From the NCBI GenBank assembly GCA_947034895.1, contig OX344764.1:38318935-38382934 (forward strand): a stretch of DNA of 64,000 nucleotides. The letters run 5' to 3'. Positions 22,866 through 36,300 of this stretch are shown piece after piece. Made by a program: the position numbers and the translations under genes. Origin of the DNA: Rhytidiadelphus loreus (lineage: Eukaryota > Streptophyta > Bryopsida > Hypnales > Hylocomiaceae). Under the pieces are notes generated by a model. That model was given only the letters and a program-made list of their open reading frames with translations. It was not told where the DNA came from and did not search any database. Numbering within the stretch: the stretch's first letter is position 1; each line of letters starts with the position of its first letter.

Positions 22866-24755
22866 ATGGACGGGGAGTTTTGGACGGCTCGGATGTCAAC
22901 CTCGAAGCGCCATCACACTCTTCAGCCCTCCCAATCTCTTTTAGGTTTGTTTCTTGCTTCCCTTACTAGTGCGCTTGCCGGCTGGAAGTCTTTCTAATCG
23001 TTCATCGGACGTTCAGGTGACGAGGGGGTCAAAATGAGTTGTCCCCATTCTCTCCATTCTGTCGTAACAGACTCAATGTATGCTTGCCCTGCAAGTTATC
23101 TCTTTCGAACATTGTCTGTAGGTCAGGTCTGATTCATCGTTGTGGAGGATGATTCATGTTCAGTAGATTGAAGGAATTTATGACAGTGACTGTGGTACCG
23201 GATCTTCAGGGATCTATTTTTCACAGAGTGGATTTTATTGCTTTGCAGATCGTCAGATTAACTTAGATGATGTGGACGGTGATGAGGACTTGCGAGCTGA
23301 ATTTTCCTGCCCTTACTGCTACGAAGAGTTTGACATTTCTGCCCTTTGCTCACATCTCGAGGAGGAACATTGTTTTGAATCTAGGGCCGCTGTAAGTTCC
23401 TCTTGAAGTCGATTGTTATTAATGTTCATTGCTAGGGTTACTTGTTACAGTGTCTTTGTACAATGACGGTTTTGGTTTTTAATTTGGCAAGTCCTGCCTT
23501 CCTGGTTTTTGATTTCTGGCAACGAATGCTTTTTTTATTCTTCTGAATTACATATTTATTGCTTTGTTATAGTATCATATTGGTATATTAATGACTTCGC
23601 TTGTTGTGGTAAGCAGATGTGTCCAGTTTGCGCCGGAAGGATTGTGAAGGACATGTTGGGCCATATTTCCTTACAGCATGGTCACTTATTTAAGATATCC
23701 TTTTATCGCGGTTTTAAGCAGCTATGTCTTTATCGTTTGTTCTGATTTTAAATGTTTGTGCTCCTAAGTCTATATGCCTCTTGGTTTTGAGTTGAGGTGT
23801 GTTTGAGAAGTTCAAAAGCTCGGCCATATTGCCTCACAGAAAGCGAAAAGTATTTGTGTTGTGTCCCTTAACAGCAGCTCACATGCAGCGCCGAAGGAGG
23901 TTCAGAAGAGCTGGAGTTCCATCCAATGCGACTCTTTCCCTTCTTGGAAAGGAGCTTCGGGAGGCACACTTGCAGGCCCTTCTAGGAGGAACATCTCGGT
24001 CTTCGACCCTGTCAAGTGCCGCTGATCCTCTCCTCTCTTCTCTGGTATATAATGTTCCTCCAACCGAAACTGAAGAAGCTCCTCCCAAACCCACAGTTGT
24101 AGTTGAGGAGCAACCTGCAAAGTTGTCTTCTTTGAGCCAGCAGTCGAAGGCCAGGCAAGTTGTTACTGCTTTTCTGCTTCTGTTTCCATCACCTATGTAC
24201 TTCATTGCTTTGAGAGTGTTGGGAGGCCCGAGACAATTCGGTATAATCCTCTCCTCCAGACTCTAGCAGAACCGTCGGATCTTGGAGGTATACATCGTGG
24301 GGGTAGGATGGGGGTTATGACTTTGCACTGTCCTTTCCAATTGCAATGCGTCATGTGTTGATGAAAGTGACAAAGAGAGGGTTATGATTTATAAACTGTA
24401 TCGTATATCTATTTGTATTTGTTGCTTTGGTATTTATCGAGGTTTGGTGAACAACCAGGTCTTTTTTGTTTTTTTGTAATTGATTCACCTTATGGGAAAC
24501 TTACGAATCACTAGCTTGCCTGTTATACTAGAATTAATCTACATGAACATGCTCATTGGCAGGGATCGTTTCCATACAATTCTGTTTCATGGGGTTGCTT
24601 TGCGTGGTCGTTGTTTGACTGTATTTTCTGACTGATGAAACAGTGGCGATAGTTTACTTACTGCGGAAGAGCGGGAAGAGAAGCGAAAGCATGCCAACAT
24701 GCGCGCTAGGTTTGTACAACAACTTGTGCTATCGACTCTTTTGGGTGACAACTGA
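22866..24755 (+). CDS. Di19-type zinc-finger protein (drought-induced 19 family)
   Basis: Five coding exons join to 227 aa: 22866-22944, 23249-23391, 23617-23694, 23883-24154 and 24644-24755. The start MDGEFW resembles the Di19 N-terminus. Two zinc fingers follow, CPYC...H at residues 47-67 and C76-P-V-C79...H90...H95. A basic block RRRRFRR (about 103-109) may be a nuclear signal. The conserved segments LSLLGKELREAHLQALLGG and ADPLLSS come next, and the C-terminal tail RARFVQQLVLSTLLGDN closes the protein. Length and order match Di19 proteins, which are nuclear, stress-linked regulators in Arabidopsis. Intron 3 (23695-23882) is AT-AC with a U12-type donor and branch site. Intron 4 (24155-24643) uses a GC donor. 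All phases agree and no stop interrupts the join. Target genes are unknown. Confidence 0.93.
23695..23882 (+). other. AT-AC U12-type intron of the Di19 gene
   Basis: The donor reads TTTAAG/ATATCCTTTT, the U12 consensus. The branch region TCCCTTAAC is at 23864-23872 and the intron ends ...CTCAC/ATGCAG, about 11 nt past the branch adenosine. Length is 188 bp. Removing it joins GHLFK to MQRRRRFRR in phase 0, as expected for Di19. No GT-AG alternative keeps the frame. Confidence 0.93.
24155..24643 (+). other. GC-AG intron of the Di19 gene
   Basis: The donor reads CCAG/GCAAGT, the typical strong context for GC donors, and the acceptor is AAACAG/TGG. Joining makes a serine codon AG|T and continues directly into the conserved Di19 C-terminal segment. 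Confidence 0.85.
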
Positions 24756-26237
24756 TTCCCTGGCCATTGAGCATTCATTCGCGACCACAGGACGATTTTC
24801 AGCAAGGTTTCATATGAAGATCTGCATCGTACACCTCTGCTACCTTCCTGTCTATTCCATGATTACTTGGGGTGCTGCAATATGCATCCTGTATGAGCAA
24901 GCGTTCTTTCTTCGCTGGGAAACCCAATTGCATTCTCTTAAGGGCTTTATTTACGTAAGCAGAATGCTGTAGTAGATCGCCACGAGGGGGAAGGTCTAGT
25001 GGCATGGCAGCTCAAGGATGCAGATCATTGGATATTCCTAGATGCAAAAAATTGTTCTTGCGGTGCTGTAACTTTGTAGGGTCCAAATAACGGGGCCTGG
25101 ATTGTAGTTTTGTATTGAATATATTATGTCACTTTTGTAGGGGTAACATATCTGTAGCTGGCCCCGAACTACGTCACATGCTGTATTGCATTATAATTTT
25201 TAATATGGGGTTTAAGTATCTTCATTCCACAGTGACTTGTATGTTTAGGTGATTCAATGATCCTTTCCCTTGGGGTTTGTTTGGACTTCCGATGATATGC
25301 ATTCGTTTGCTCAGGACGTTTGTCTATTGATTCACTGGCTCCGACTGTTTTCGTATATTTATGTATTGTATTGTTTTTTTCGCTATTGAATCATGATCTG
25401 TTAAGTTATGTTTGGTCTATTCGGTTCCTTTGTTATTAGGAGTAAGGTCTCTACCCTAAATAGTCACTAACAGGAGGGCAAGTTTACTCTGAGCCTACAC
25501 ACAGCGAGAACTATCCTTTGGAGTTGGGAGCCTCCTCTTGTAATGAGCACTCATAGACTCGTGTTTGGTTGCCCCACTTCAATAGTCTTCTTACTCATGG
25601 GAGGTTGAAACACAGTGCCATTTTCTGTTCTCCAACACCTAAAACTTTAACAAAATGAATAACAAAATGATTCAAAATCAATACAACTTTTTAGATGTAG
25701 CCAATGAGGGATTTTTTTTGGTCACTTGACCTTCGAGATAGTAGGACCAACAGAAAATGTTGCTTTTTACCTTAAGTGCACCTATAATTGATACTAATCT
25801 CATCTAATCATACTTACCATCATGAAATACAAATTATTGGATACATGTGAGGGAGTTTGAGTAGGTCCCATAGTTGATACTAATCTCATCTAATCATACT
25901 TACAATCTATAAGTGCTCATTTATTTTTAGTTACAAATTTTCAAAGTGTTGTTTTTAGAATTTTAGGTGTAATAAAAAATGACATTAAATTTTTCTATAT
26001 TGTTTTGTCCTATTTGTATACATTCTCATCAATATCTAGGTTTTAATGTCACTTTAGGTATTTATACCTTAATGCAACTTTCTTTGAGAACATTGAAATG
26101 AATTTTAAGTTTGAACCATTTCTACAATGACTATAAATGGGCTTATGATGCTAAACCCTTCCATAACCCTTCCATATTCCAAACTGCTACTACCAAATTT
26201 TAACCTATTTGAAAAAACATCAAGTTTTGTATTACAG
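24756..26237. other. Di19 3' region and intergenic DNA
   Basis: The 3' UTR probably runs to about 25.2 kb. A perfect 30-bp direct repeat beginning TTGATACTAATCTCATCT lies at 25788-25817 and 25874-25903. No further gene was seen. Confidence 0.5.
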
Positions 26238-26455
26238 TAAGGTTACCCCACCTAATATCAATCAAATGAGCATTTGAGCTTGGTTCCCATTCTTGAACTA
26301 TCTAAATTATTGTTGGGCTCTTTTTAAAAGTCAAATGAAAATTTCATATGCTCTTCACATGCATATTTTGGACACCATATGAATATCACTATTCAAAATG
26401 CTGAAAATCAATCATAGGCTCTCATATTCAAGTCACAATTAGGTGAAGCTGCCTT
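26238..26455. mobile_element. MITE of the TAAGGTAACT family, copy 2
   Basis: The left end TAAGGTTACCCCACCTAATA and the right end, inverted as AAGGCAGCTTCACCTAATT, match the termini at 9113-9406 with decay. The inner part shares TAGGCTCTCAT with the other copies. Length is 218 bp and it is non-coding. Confidence 0.55.
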
Positions 26456-28072
26456 TCCCAACACTGGGGGCCACTGGAGGGAATATGTGGGAACTCGAAA
26501 CATACAGTAATGAAATAGTAGCAACAGTAGAAATATGAATAAATATGAAGCACCAAGATGGACCTTTTCAAATTGCAACAAAAAGAAATTCCATAAGAGA
26601 AACAGGATCTGCACTAGATGGAGATTATAATAAACCTAGTATTCCCCATGAACTCATGAAACAGGGGCACCAATCGCCTGCTGTAACAACAAATCTAAGT
26701 TAAGCCCCTATTCAATGCAATAATACTGATTGAGAGATTGTTGAAACCAGCAGATTAGCTGCATCTCATTATGCCAAAAACAATGCAGCATTCCTTCTAT
26801 TTATGTCCTCAAACATTCCTGAGGGTCTGCATCTAACCTTGGGAAGGAATCAACCCTTTCTATTTGAGCTCATTTCAGGTAGGAGGTACCAAAGTGATAG
26901 TAGATGTAAGAAGAAAGGCACCTGACCATTCACTGAGCATCATCATGCTCTCAATCGGGAATGTCCGTTTCGCTTGGAATCTACAGTGGGGACGTGAGAT
27001 AAAGGATGATATGGTGCTACAAGTACCTTCCAGCATAATCACGTGACAACTAGCCTGCAACTGCAGCTCAACAAGAAAAATGAATGAAGACTCAAAACCA
27101 GACCTTTCCAGGGCTTAATTCTTGAAGGTTGGAGTGAAATGCTGCCACTCAGAAAAAGCCTGAAGTAGTATGCCGTCTATATGGGAATTCTACAATGTTT
27201 GTAAACGATCTCTGGCTCCAGCCATTGGAATCCCCATCATTACTGCAAAATTGCGAAGATAAATTCAAATGGAAGTAACATAATTAGTCCATACACAATA
27301 ATTTAGGTACACCTAACCGCAAAAGTTACCCATATAAATTCTTGCCTAATAATACACAAATCGAACATGAGAGCCTAAGGTTGATTTTGGATATACCAAC
27401 GATTAGCAATTTGAAAGTTCATATGATGATAAAAAAGTACAAGCTAACCTGCGTTGGATTCCTCTTTCAATGGCCAACTAGACCCGATAAAAATTAAGTC
27501 AATTATTACTGATAACCACGTATAGATGCGCATTTAGGTGGACATACCTTACACATGCATTCGCGGAAATGCTCAGTTTGCAAGTTCCAAGAGTAGAAAA
27601 AAACAGGTTTGCTGATTCCTGCAGCCAAGAGTGAATACCAAAGTTCAGAAAACCACAAGTACGTCCCAGAAGCATGTTTATCGACTTTGTGAGATTCATC
27701 AACACAAATTACGAAAAGGGTCACTATCAGCAAAACAAGGATACTAATCATGTCAATAACTGCTGACCTCTACGTGACCAACGAAACTCACATTCTGATG
27801 ACTCATGCATATTCAACGTTACCCTGAGTATCGTATCACCGGCGGCCTCATTTTCTTTAAATTGCTTTCCTCTCTGTAAAAAGAAAAATACCACGTAGAA
27901 GTTGTCAACAGTGAGAACACCACAGTAACTTAAACCTCTAACCTGCAATATTCCCTCGCCTTTACAAATGAATTTATCCCTTAAGTCCAAACAAAATCAA
28001 CCTTTAATGAAAGAGCCAAACGTTGCAATAAATTGTCCAACTCAAGTTCAATGTTATACCTTAAGAGCTCCC
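26456..28072. other. Intergenic DNA between convergent Di19 and SNM1 genes
   Basis: No gene was recognised. The 3' UTR of the minus-strand SNM1 gene probably lies in the last few hundred bases. A partial TAAGGTAACT-family copy lies near 27303-27395. Minus frames at 27499-27990 have no signature. Confidence 0.45.
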
Positions 28073-31000
28073 TCACTCGCCACTTCTCTTCATCTCCAGT
28101 AGTGAAGGCAGGGGGTCGGGTATCCTGAACTTTCTCCGGGTGGGAAGCCTAGAGAGACTTTTGGACCTCACATTGTGAGGATTAATATGCTCATGAGGAG
28201 CGACTGGCACAGGCATACTAACAGATGAATGATGAAGGGAGGGAATAACTATAGGTGAAGGCATATTTGGATCGTTTATTGGATGGGTAATGCAATTTTT
28301 TGTTTTACTTGGTGATAAAGAAAGACTCTTAGAACTTGTTTCTACCTCAAACTTCGGCTCTATAAAAAGCCTTTTGGCCCTTGCATTCTTAGAGGGTGTT
28401 AAACCTTGACTGGATGTCAGTGAGGTGAAGGTTAAATTATCAGATGGAACGGGTGTCGAAAGAGCCACAGGAGGTGGAGGTGAAGATTTACTAACATATG
28501 AGGGGAATGCTGGGGAAGGAGAGGGAGGTAAGACGTACTGGGCACGGCCAAATAGGGGAATCAATTTTCCTGGTGAGTCAACAACACTGCTTTTTGTCGC
28601 TTTTTGTGGACTAACAGAGCAGTTCTTCTTTCTTTCCTTTTTGAACTCTCGGTCCTCTGGTACACACTGCTCTACTGCCTCCACTATAGCGAAGGAGTTT
28701 GTCGAGGGCTGAGAAGATTTTTCAAAGTCACAGATTCCAAGATGAGGAGTTGTGGAGATGACTTCTACTGGGTTCAGACGCTTCATAGCTCGCTTCAGTT
28801 CGATTTGAGAGGAATGCATCGAATAACAAACGTGGTACACTCCATTATTATCCTTTGTCGCTTGGGTTACAGAGGATGTCGCACTTCTGCGTTTGGCTCC
28901 TCCATATCTAGAAGAAACAATAGGAGCGTTGATTACTCCTGATCCATCTCCTTGCAACGTCTCTTCAAATACATACCATTGGGTAGATGGTCGTATGACG
29001 AGAGGTTGAATTCTGCCTTCATTCTTTGCTTGGTTCATAGTCTCCCGAGCCCTCTCAGAATACTTGGGGCAGCCATCACAGATCTGTTGATAATCCGAAC
29101 TTTCAAAAACTAAAATCTTCTCTACAGTAGCTCAGTAGATATCACTGCATATACAACTAACTCAAGCGTCTAAATACTTTCCAAAAAACAAAACGGTACT
29201 ATGTTAAGATGTATGCGTGGAAACGGTTCAAACAGTTTTCAAACAGTACTCATGACTTAGACCCTAAACGAAACCCAATCTGAGGAGAATGATTAAGATA
29301 TTCTACTTCATAGAAGCTCCAAGCTCTTACCAGTCAACCCGCAATTTAACTACGGCGTTGCCCTAGGGGTATAGTTTTTGATAGCAGAAATTTCAGTTTT
29401 TTGCAAACTACAAGACCTCAACAGAATGCCTCATAAGACACAGCGCCCATCGACTACTCACACGTATTCAAAATTTCATAACCACTTCCACTGATTACAG
29501 GTATGTCGTTACAGTCTTGGGTCACAATGAAACTAACACCCCAAGTGCTCACATCAAAAATAGAAAGTCAACTTCGGAATTTAATAGTCAACTATAGTAA
29601 CTTTTAAAACATATTTCTATCATTCAGTGTTTGATTTCTTCTTTCTATTGGTGTATATGGTTACCTTCTTCAAAGCTTCTTATATGATTTATTTTAAACT
29701 CTTTAGGCATGGAAGTGGCCACAATTGGCCATTTGGGCATTAGGGGCTAAGATTAGAAGGTCCGAAAACACTGCAGTTATCAGGGTGAGGAAAGACAAGA
29801 AAACATCGGATACGATCGACTAGCACAACAGAAACTTTCCTTCCAAATCCTGGAACTATTCAAATTCTTCTCCTTAACTCAGAGTAAATACAAATCCTAT
29901 GGATTCAACAGGTACAAAGACGGTCACTTCTGCAGACGTGATAGGAAAAGGAGTCCGCGTATTCCGCATGAAGGAGGTATAACAGGTGGTTCTGAGTAAG
30001 GAGCATATGAGGTCACAATACTAGAGACACCTCTATCTCCGAGCAAGGGATTAAATTTCAACTTTACCGTAGCTTCCTTTCCAGACCATCTGACATTGGT
30101 GTGATAAACGAAATGCACGTGTTCTACTTGTTATGCATGATTCATCAGGGACCTTCTACCGATAATACTCCAGTGAAATTAAAAGTTAAAGTAGTCCTCC
30201 CTCCACAACACTAACGCTACCTCAAACCTGCCGGAATCATCAATCCAACAAATAATAATTACTAGTAATCATGAAAAATTATTACCACGAAAAAAGAATA
30301 GGATAACGTTCAGTGAAAAGCTGAAAGTACCTCAAAGCGTGTAGATTCCCTATCAGTTGTCAAAAAATCTGCAGCTATCACCTCCAAGTCAGAATAGTAA
30401 TTCGAGAGCCGATCTTTGTCGATAAATATTCTGACACCAAAGTCCTTTGCAATAGCCTCCAACAGTGTCTCTTGACCCAACATGTTGCACGCCAAATATA
30501 CTCTTGCCTCGCTTGGATGATTCCAAATGCATCTCTTGACCTGCCACATTTCCAAAAAGTGCTGTGAGCAATGAAATACGTCACATTGAACAAAAGGAAA
30601 CGTGAATTTGACTTAATTATGAAGATACACAAAATCAATTGTTTTAATATACCTGTTCAATTGCCTCTTCTTTTGAAGGCAGGACCAATGGCTCCCTTCC
30701 GAAGGTGCAATCCAAGTAAACACAATCTAAAACCTTCCCGCTGCCACTGAAATAATCCATCAGCTGGTTAAGGCATTCAGATGTAAGCCTACAATCGCCA
30801 GTGTGCAACACATTGCCGAAGGAGCCTTCAAATAACAACATGATTGCACCTGAAACAAGCCCACAGAATCTAATAAGGCTGTGAAAACCATGCTGGGATT
30901 CAAAACCAAAGTCAATTTGCAAGACACCCTATGCGCAAACGCAGAGGAATATAACAGGACATACCAGGGCAATGGTTTGCGTCGTATGCAGTGACCGTAA

Positions 31001-31368
31001 ATCCTTGGTCTGCATCTCCGAGAATTTTAGGTTCGCCAATCTCCAAGCTTTTAAATATGGAGGAGTTGAGCTGCCACATATCCCAATAGGAACTAAAATA
31101 TCAGTAAGCGAAAATAATAACATGCTTAAATCCTGTCATTCGATTCAAAAAAGAATTCCGAAGCAAGTGGTCAATATACCTTCGGGTAGCGAAGGCAAAC
31201 AAGTCTCTCCGTCAAAGAAGTGCAGTAGATGGGAAACTTCCCATACGAATCGATGCCCTCCGTGTGATCTTTGTGAGCATGGGTGAGGAAGTGGAATGGC
31301 TTCCTCTCTGAATTCTTTGTCCACGTATCCACCGAAAATGGAAAATCAATATTCGTTTCCACACCCAT
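28073..31368 (-). CDS. SNM1-type DNA-repair nuclease (metallo-beta-lactamase/DRMBL)
   Basis: Five exons on the minus strand, listed 5' to 3' as 31368-31180, 31070-30965, 30849-30653, 30540-30331 and 29083-28073, give 570 aa. The beta-CASP metallo-beta-lactamase motifs are present: THAHKDH at 29-35, DANHCPG with His96 and HTGDCR with Asp117. These bind the metal ions in SNM1/Apollo/Artemis 5' nucleases acting in crosslink and end repair. The DRMBL region follows with RPSTQWY near 267-273, HVCYSMHSS near 318-326 and VISTTP near 342-347. The closest plant relative I recall is the Arabidopsis At1g19025 type. After about residue 352 comes a 220-residue Ser/Pro-rich tail with no domain, longer than in the relative I recall. 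Phases agree throughout. A nuclear nuclease is likely, but the exact substrate is unknown. Confidence 0.9.
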
Positions 31369-33320
31369 CTTCCTATGTTCCTCACCTCCCCATACTGCAT
31401 CACGGAAAATAATTCAGTCGGCAAACACTCAAATTAGGACATCACAATGCTGCGCAATACCGTGCTCTATATGAATTGTAGTTCTAACTACCTTCAACTT
31501 TATTCAGCAGCTAGAACTCCTAACAAAGACATTCAAAATCATCGTATACAAGTGACAAAAATCACAAATAACATAACACGTCCACAACGGCAAAAAGTTC
31601 TGCTCGTGGATGAGAAGCGGCCCGTGAACAAGAAAACTTGCAAAGCAGGAATTATTCAGAATCCGAGAAACAGAAGCGTAGCATCAAATTCAACTCTCTG
31701 CTCCTAAACGAATGCTCTCCAGAATCATTTTCACACGTAAAGGACCAAGGATTCATGGTTTGAAAATGATCAATTCCATTGATCATATTGTGAAAACAGA
31801 ATTCATATGGGGCAAAACTTTATATCGCATTGAAGAGACAGTGAAGAGCATTGCATGTGTTGATGAAAAATTAAAATAATCGGACAAAAGAAAGTCCCCA
31901 TATGCTTAAGAAAACAGGAGACACAATATGGAGTTTTTGGTTATTAAGGAGCTAAACGGTGGTATTTCAACAACAAAGACCTTTACAGAAAGAGTTAACA
32001 CTAGAGGAAATCCAACTATCACGAGGAAATTTCAGAGCTATGACAATCCAATACAGGTTTAAATCTTTGGCAAAACATCTCCCTAGATGTATTGAAGGGC
32101 ATGAAATCTGGCACTTGTTGGTTACAAAGCACGCACAAGTGCTCAGCACACACAACCAATGAAGTATTAAGGAACCTGCAAATTCACCTTGTAATTCACC
32201 TGTCACTTCAGTGCATGCCAGGACTTGCGCTCTCCTTGAAACTCTAACAACACCTTTCTTGATGCTCCCGGAATTCTCACTAATGCACAGCACACTCCAA
32301 ATCTCTGCGTGCCAAACTAAGTCAATAAATACCAACACTGGAATTCCAATACGTACAGAGTCTCATAACAACAAAACTTCTCATTCTACGATAGACAATC
32401 CACACGAGAAACTTAAAATAAACCCAGAAGAGACTCTAAAGGACCAAGGATTTCATGGTTTCAAAAATGACCAGTTCGATTGATCATATGATGAAAATAA
32501 AATTCAGGTAGAGCCAACTTCTATATCACGAACATTACTGAAGAATATTGCATGCGTTGGTGAGAAAAGAAAAGAAAAATTGAAGGAAAGAAAGTCCTCA
32601 TATGACCTACTCAAAAGCGCTAAAAGAACATGAGGCCCAATTTAGGCGTCATGGTTCTTTAGAGGTTTAACCCGCCACACCGCTACTGTTTCTACCCGGA
32701 AACACCTAATTCAATCCAATCTAACTTGCACAGGGGCGGATCTCGACAAAATGTCCGAAAAACAACGTCATAAGAAAATTGAACATCGCTAATTTCAAAT
32801 CTAAGCTTATATTAGGGTTTCATCAACTACAGCTACCATAGATTCTAACGTTCAAACCTCATTTTTCCCTCCCTCGTTCTCACATTCCCGTCCTTCCGCG
32901 ATTCCTAAAATATACAATTGCAGCACGCGCAACATCAAGTTCCGAAAATTCCATACGGAAATTCAAAGTCGGTACCAAGAAAACCAAGACGGAATTGACG
33001 TTACCAAGATTACGTGAAACCTGATGCGCCAAAGGCAATCCCAATCGGTAGAATGCAGATTTAAGGATTCAAACAACAGCCCAATTCCTAAAAGTTCAGC
33101 TGATGATCACCGAGAGATTCAAATTCCGGAAGCAATCGTTGGTGGGCAATCGCCTTCACAAGGATTCACTCGGAAGTTTTCAAAGCAAGCGCGGGAACTG
33201 CATAGCGATCGTAGTATGTGGATGAACAGTGGATGAATAGTAGATGGATTCTGTGGATGATACATGGATGAGATCCGAGAAGATTCCTTGAAGGTGTTCG
33301 TCAGCATGGGACACCTGAGC
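31369..33320 (-). other. Probable 5' leader and upstream region of the SNM1 gene
   Basis: A mixed-composition region with no convincing upstream coding exon. The leader is probably spliced, and the start codon lies just after an acceptor-like GGAAG. It contains a two-copy duplication (31738-31957 and 32437-32670). Composition drops sharply to A/T-rich beyond 33.32 kb, which suggests the promoter lies close to 33.2 kb. Confidence 0.45.
31738..32670. repeat. Direct duplication in the SNM1 upstream region
   Basis: 31738-31957 and 32437-32670 are similar direct copies about 699 bp apart. Both begin TAAAGGACCAAGGATT, then TTGATCATAT and ATTGCATG, and share AAAGAAAGTCC and CATATG toward the end. 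Confidence 0.75.
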
Positions 33321-36300
33321 AGGAATCACACAGATATTAAAACTTGAAAAACAATAGATTTCTATTGGAAATCATTTTTTTCATTGATACTACTTTTGGC
33401 TATTCATTTGTTAGTAATTCTAATTAAAATCTATAAAGTTTTTTAGAATATTGATAAGCAATTTAGAAAAGTTAAATTTGCAACCATGGAATGTTGATTA
33501 TCTAAATTTAGAATGATACAATAAAAAAATATATATGCACCAATATATTAGTTGATACTATAATATAAATTTAGAGAGATTTTCAAAAACATTTAATATC
33601 AATTGCATTTGATATGAATTGTTTCACTTTTTATTTTAAAATTCATAGTGATTTCAAAATTTTCCCAAAATGATGTGAAATTTTTACAACTAATAGAAGT
33701 TATGTAATCACATCTCTGAAAAATGATTACAAAAAATCACATTCATAGGTACTTGCAAAATGAAGTTCGAAAAAAAATAATTGTAGGTTCAACCTTTGAG
33801 CATTAAAAGTCTCTAGACTTCAATTTATATGGAAGTCTTTGCAATTGTGAACTTAGTATGTTTGACTTTAGAGGTGTATATTGACCAATAGCCCACATTA
33901 AATTCTATACTTGTAGATACAAAAATCCCAAAGATCTAGCCCCTACAAATGCAAAGTGGACCTATCAACTCATATTTCTTTTAATCCAAATTCTAATCCA
34001 AATTTTTATAGCATTTGTTTTAGAAATTAGTTGAATATACAAAGGTTTCTATTACTAAGATTTCTCAAATTACTTTTTAACTCCCTCATTTGAAAAGACA
34101 TTGAATTTTTTGTACCCTACACTAGGGTCAGATTCATTAAAAAATAATTCACTATGGTATCTAATCAAATTTTCAGAAATTTTACCAAAGCATAATTGAA
34201 TAGTGTAGAGATTATTAATAGAAGTAATCTAAATCCTCAAAAAAAAAATGAAGTTGAAGTTGTGAGTACCAATAAAGCCTCGATTATCAGTAAAGCTTGA
34301 GTACCAATAAAGTTGTGGGTATTGTTACAAGTCAAGAAATATTTTGAAGCGTACTATAGGTCACAAACTATTGTAAACCATGTAAAATGAACTTCCGAAA
34401 ATTCTAAATCAAATTAATGAATTAAAATTCAACCCCAAAAGAAATTATTTCATATGGGGCCTAACAAATTTGACCCCAATATACGGGCCAATATATGATA
34501 GTTCCAACCTCCATGGTTGCAAAAAAGGACCTCTCCAACTCTTACAATTTTTCTTTTTAAATTCCAAATTCTTCCATTGTTTGTTTGGAAAATTAATTGG
34601 AACTCAAAGTTTTCTATTGGTTCCCTCAAAAAAACTCAACTCCCTCAATTGAATAGACATTAGATTCTTTCTAGGCTTCAATTTTAATCTTATAACTTCA
34701 AGATTCCATTATTTTTGTTGTAGTTTTGTTTCACCATTTTAGTCTTTTGACTATCAATTCTATTGTTTTCATTTTGGCTTCATTTCACCATTTTAGTCAT
34801 AGTCCCTCAAAAGTCCCCCTATTTTGTTCAATTACCTAAAACTACCATGGATGAAGGCTAAGTGATAGGGAATTTCAATGGAATCCATGACATTCCTGGT
34901 TCAATTCCCTATGCTAACATTGTTCACATGGAGGCTCTTTGTGTTGACTTTATTCACATGGGGAGAGAATTTGTTCCTCTACTTATTCTTGATGGAGATA
35001 CCCAAGGTGTGTAATTCCCCATATTGAAGGACCACTAGAAGACTCTAAAATATATTGTACTCCATACCAACTATTCACAAATATTTATCACAAATAATTA
35101 GGGTACCATACTAGGTGATCACGTTCAACATTTTCTACCAAAAGTAATGAATTAATGTTGGCAAATGTGATTCAATAGATGCTTAAGAATACAAAAAATG
35201 ATTTTTTTTCATATATATATTTTTAATAATTTTTAGCATCTATTTCTAAAAATATTTTTTGGTGATCCTAACCAATGAGTATAGTTGTTCTATAGAAATT
35301 AAGTCTAACCATAATTAACCGATTAAAAATAATGGAGCCGATGACCATAAAATCAAACCTTATAATTCTCCATTATTTATCCTCCACTATGTCCCTATTT
35401 ACAATTGAAATTTTGTTTTATTTTTTAGAGATGAAATCACATGTCTAGTTTTTGTCATATAATTTTGAGATTTTTTGCTAGAATTTCAAATTATCATGAT
35501 TTTTTGAAGAAAAAGTGAGGAAAATTCATAACAAATACAAAACATACTTAAAAAATCTGAAAATTTCAAACTAGAAGTACATTGCAACATAGAGCATTAC
35601 AATGTGAAGGAAATATCTATGTGATTCTATATTTAGAAACATAGTTATGACCCTCAACTTCAAACTTCAACAAAATGCTCTTCATTTCAAGAATTTTTGA
35701 AAATTTTCAAGGGCAATAGAAATTAGACTATATAAGCTTTATTTTATTAGCTTTGACTACAAGTAAAAGAAATCATTTTGAAGGTCAAAATCAAATTTTC
35801 ATGGGAAAAAACTCAATGTACTCAATTACATTGAATAGGTACACCATTTTTTGATAAATTAACTTGTAATATAATAAAAAATGACTTGAACTTAATTCAA
35901 TGATGTAGATATTGCATTACAAAAGTTGCTCAAAAAAACACTACGTGATTCCTCAACATGAAAATAGAATGTTAGATCATCATAAAACCTTTCATCCATA
36001 AAAGCTTCTTCACTTTTGAACCAGATTTAGCAACTTTGAATTTTACATATGCTTTTTTATATTTTCATTATAGCTTCTAATCATCACAGTTTTCTAAAGT
36101 TGTCTTCTACATGTGTACGTTGTTTAGGTATTCTAGGATCTCTAAAGGTTGTGATTGACCATGGAAATCGGCATGCCTACACAACTTCAATGTTTGGGGC
36201 ATGAGTTTTTTGTTTGTTTGTTAAATGAACACATTTTTTATAAAAATATTTGGAAGATGACACTTTGGACTCCTCATGGTGTATTGAAAAAAACTTATTT

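Noticed and set aside
23799..24266. 155-codon plus frame as a separate gene
   Set aside because: It contains Di19 exon 4 with intron sequence on both sides. The spliced Di19 model explains it.
34871..35014. 47-codon open stretch (SIPYANIVHMEALCVDFIHMGREF)-like, plus strand
   Set aside because: No start codon, no neighbouring exon and no recognised domain. It may be an old gene or element fragment but cannot be supported.
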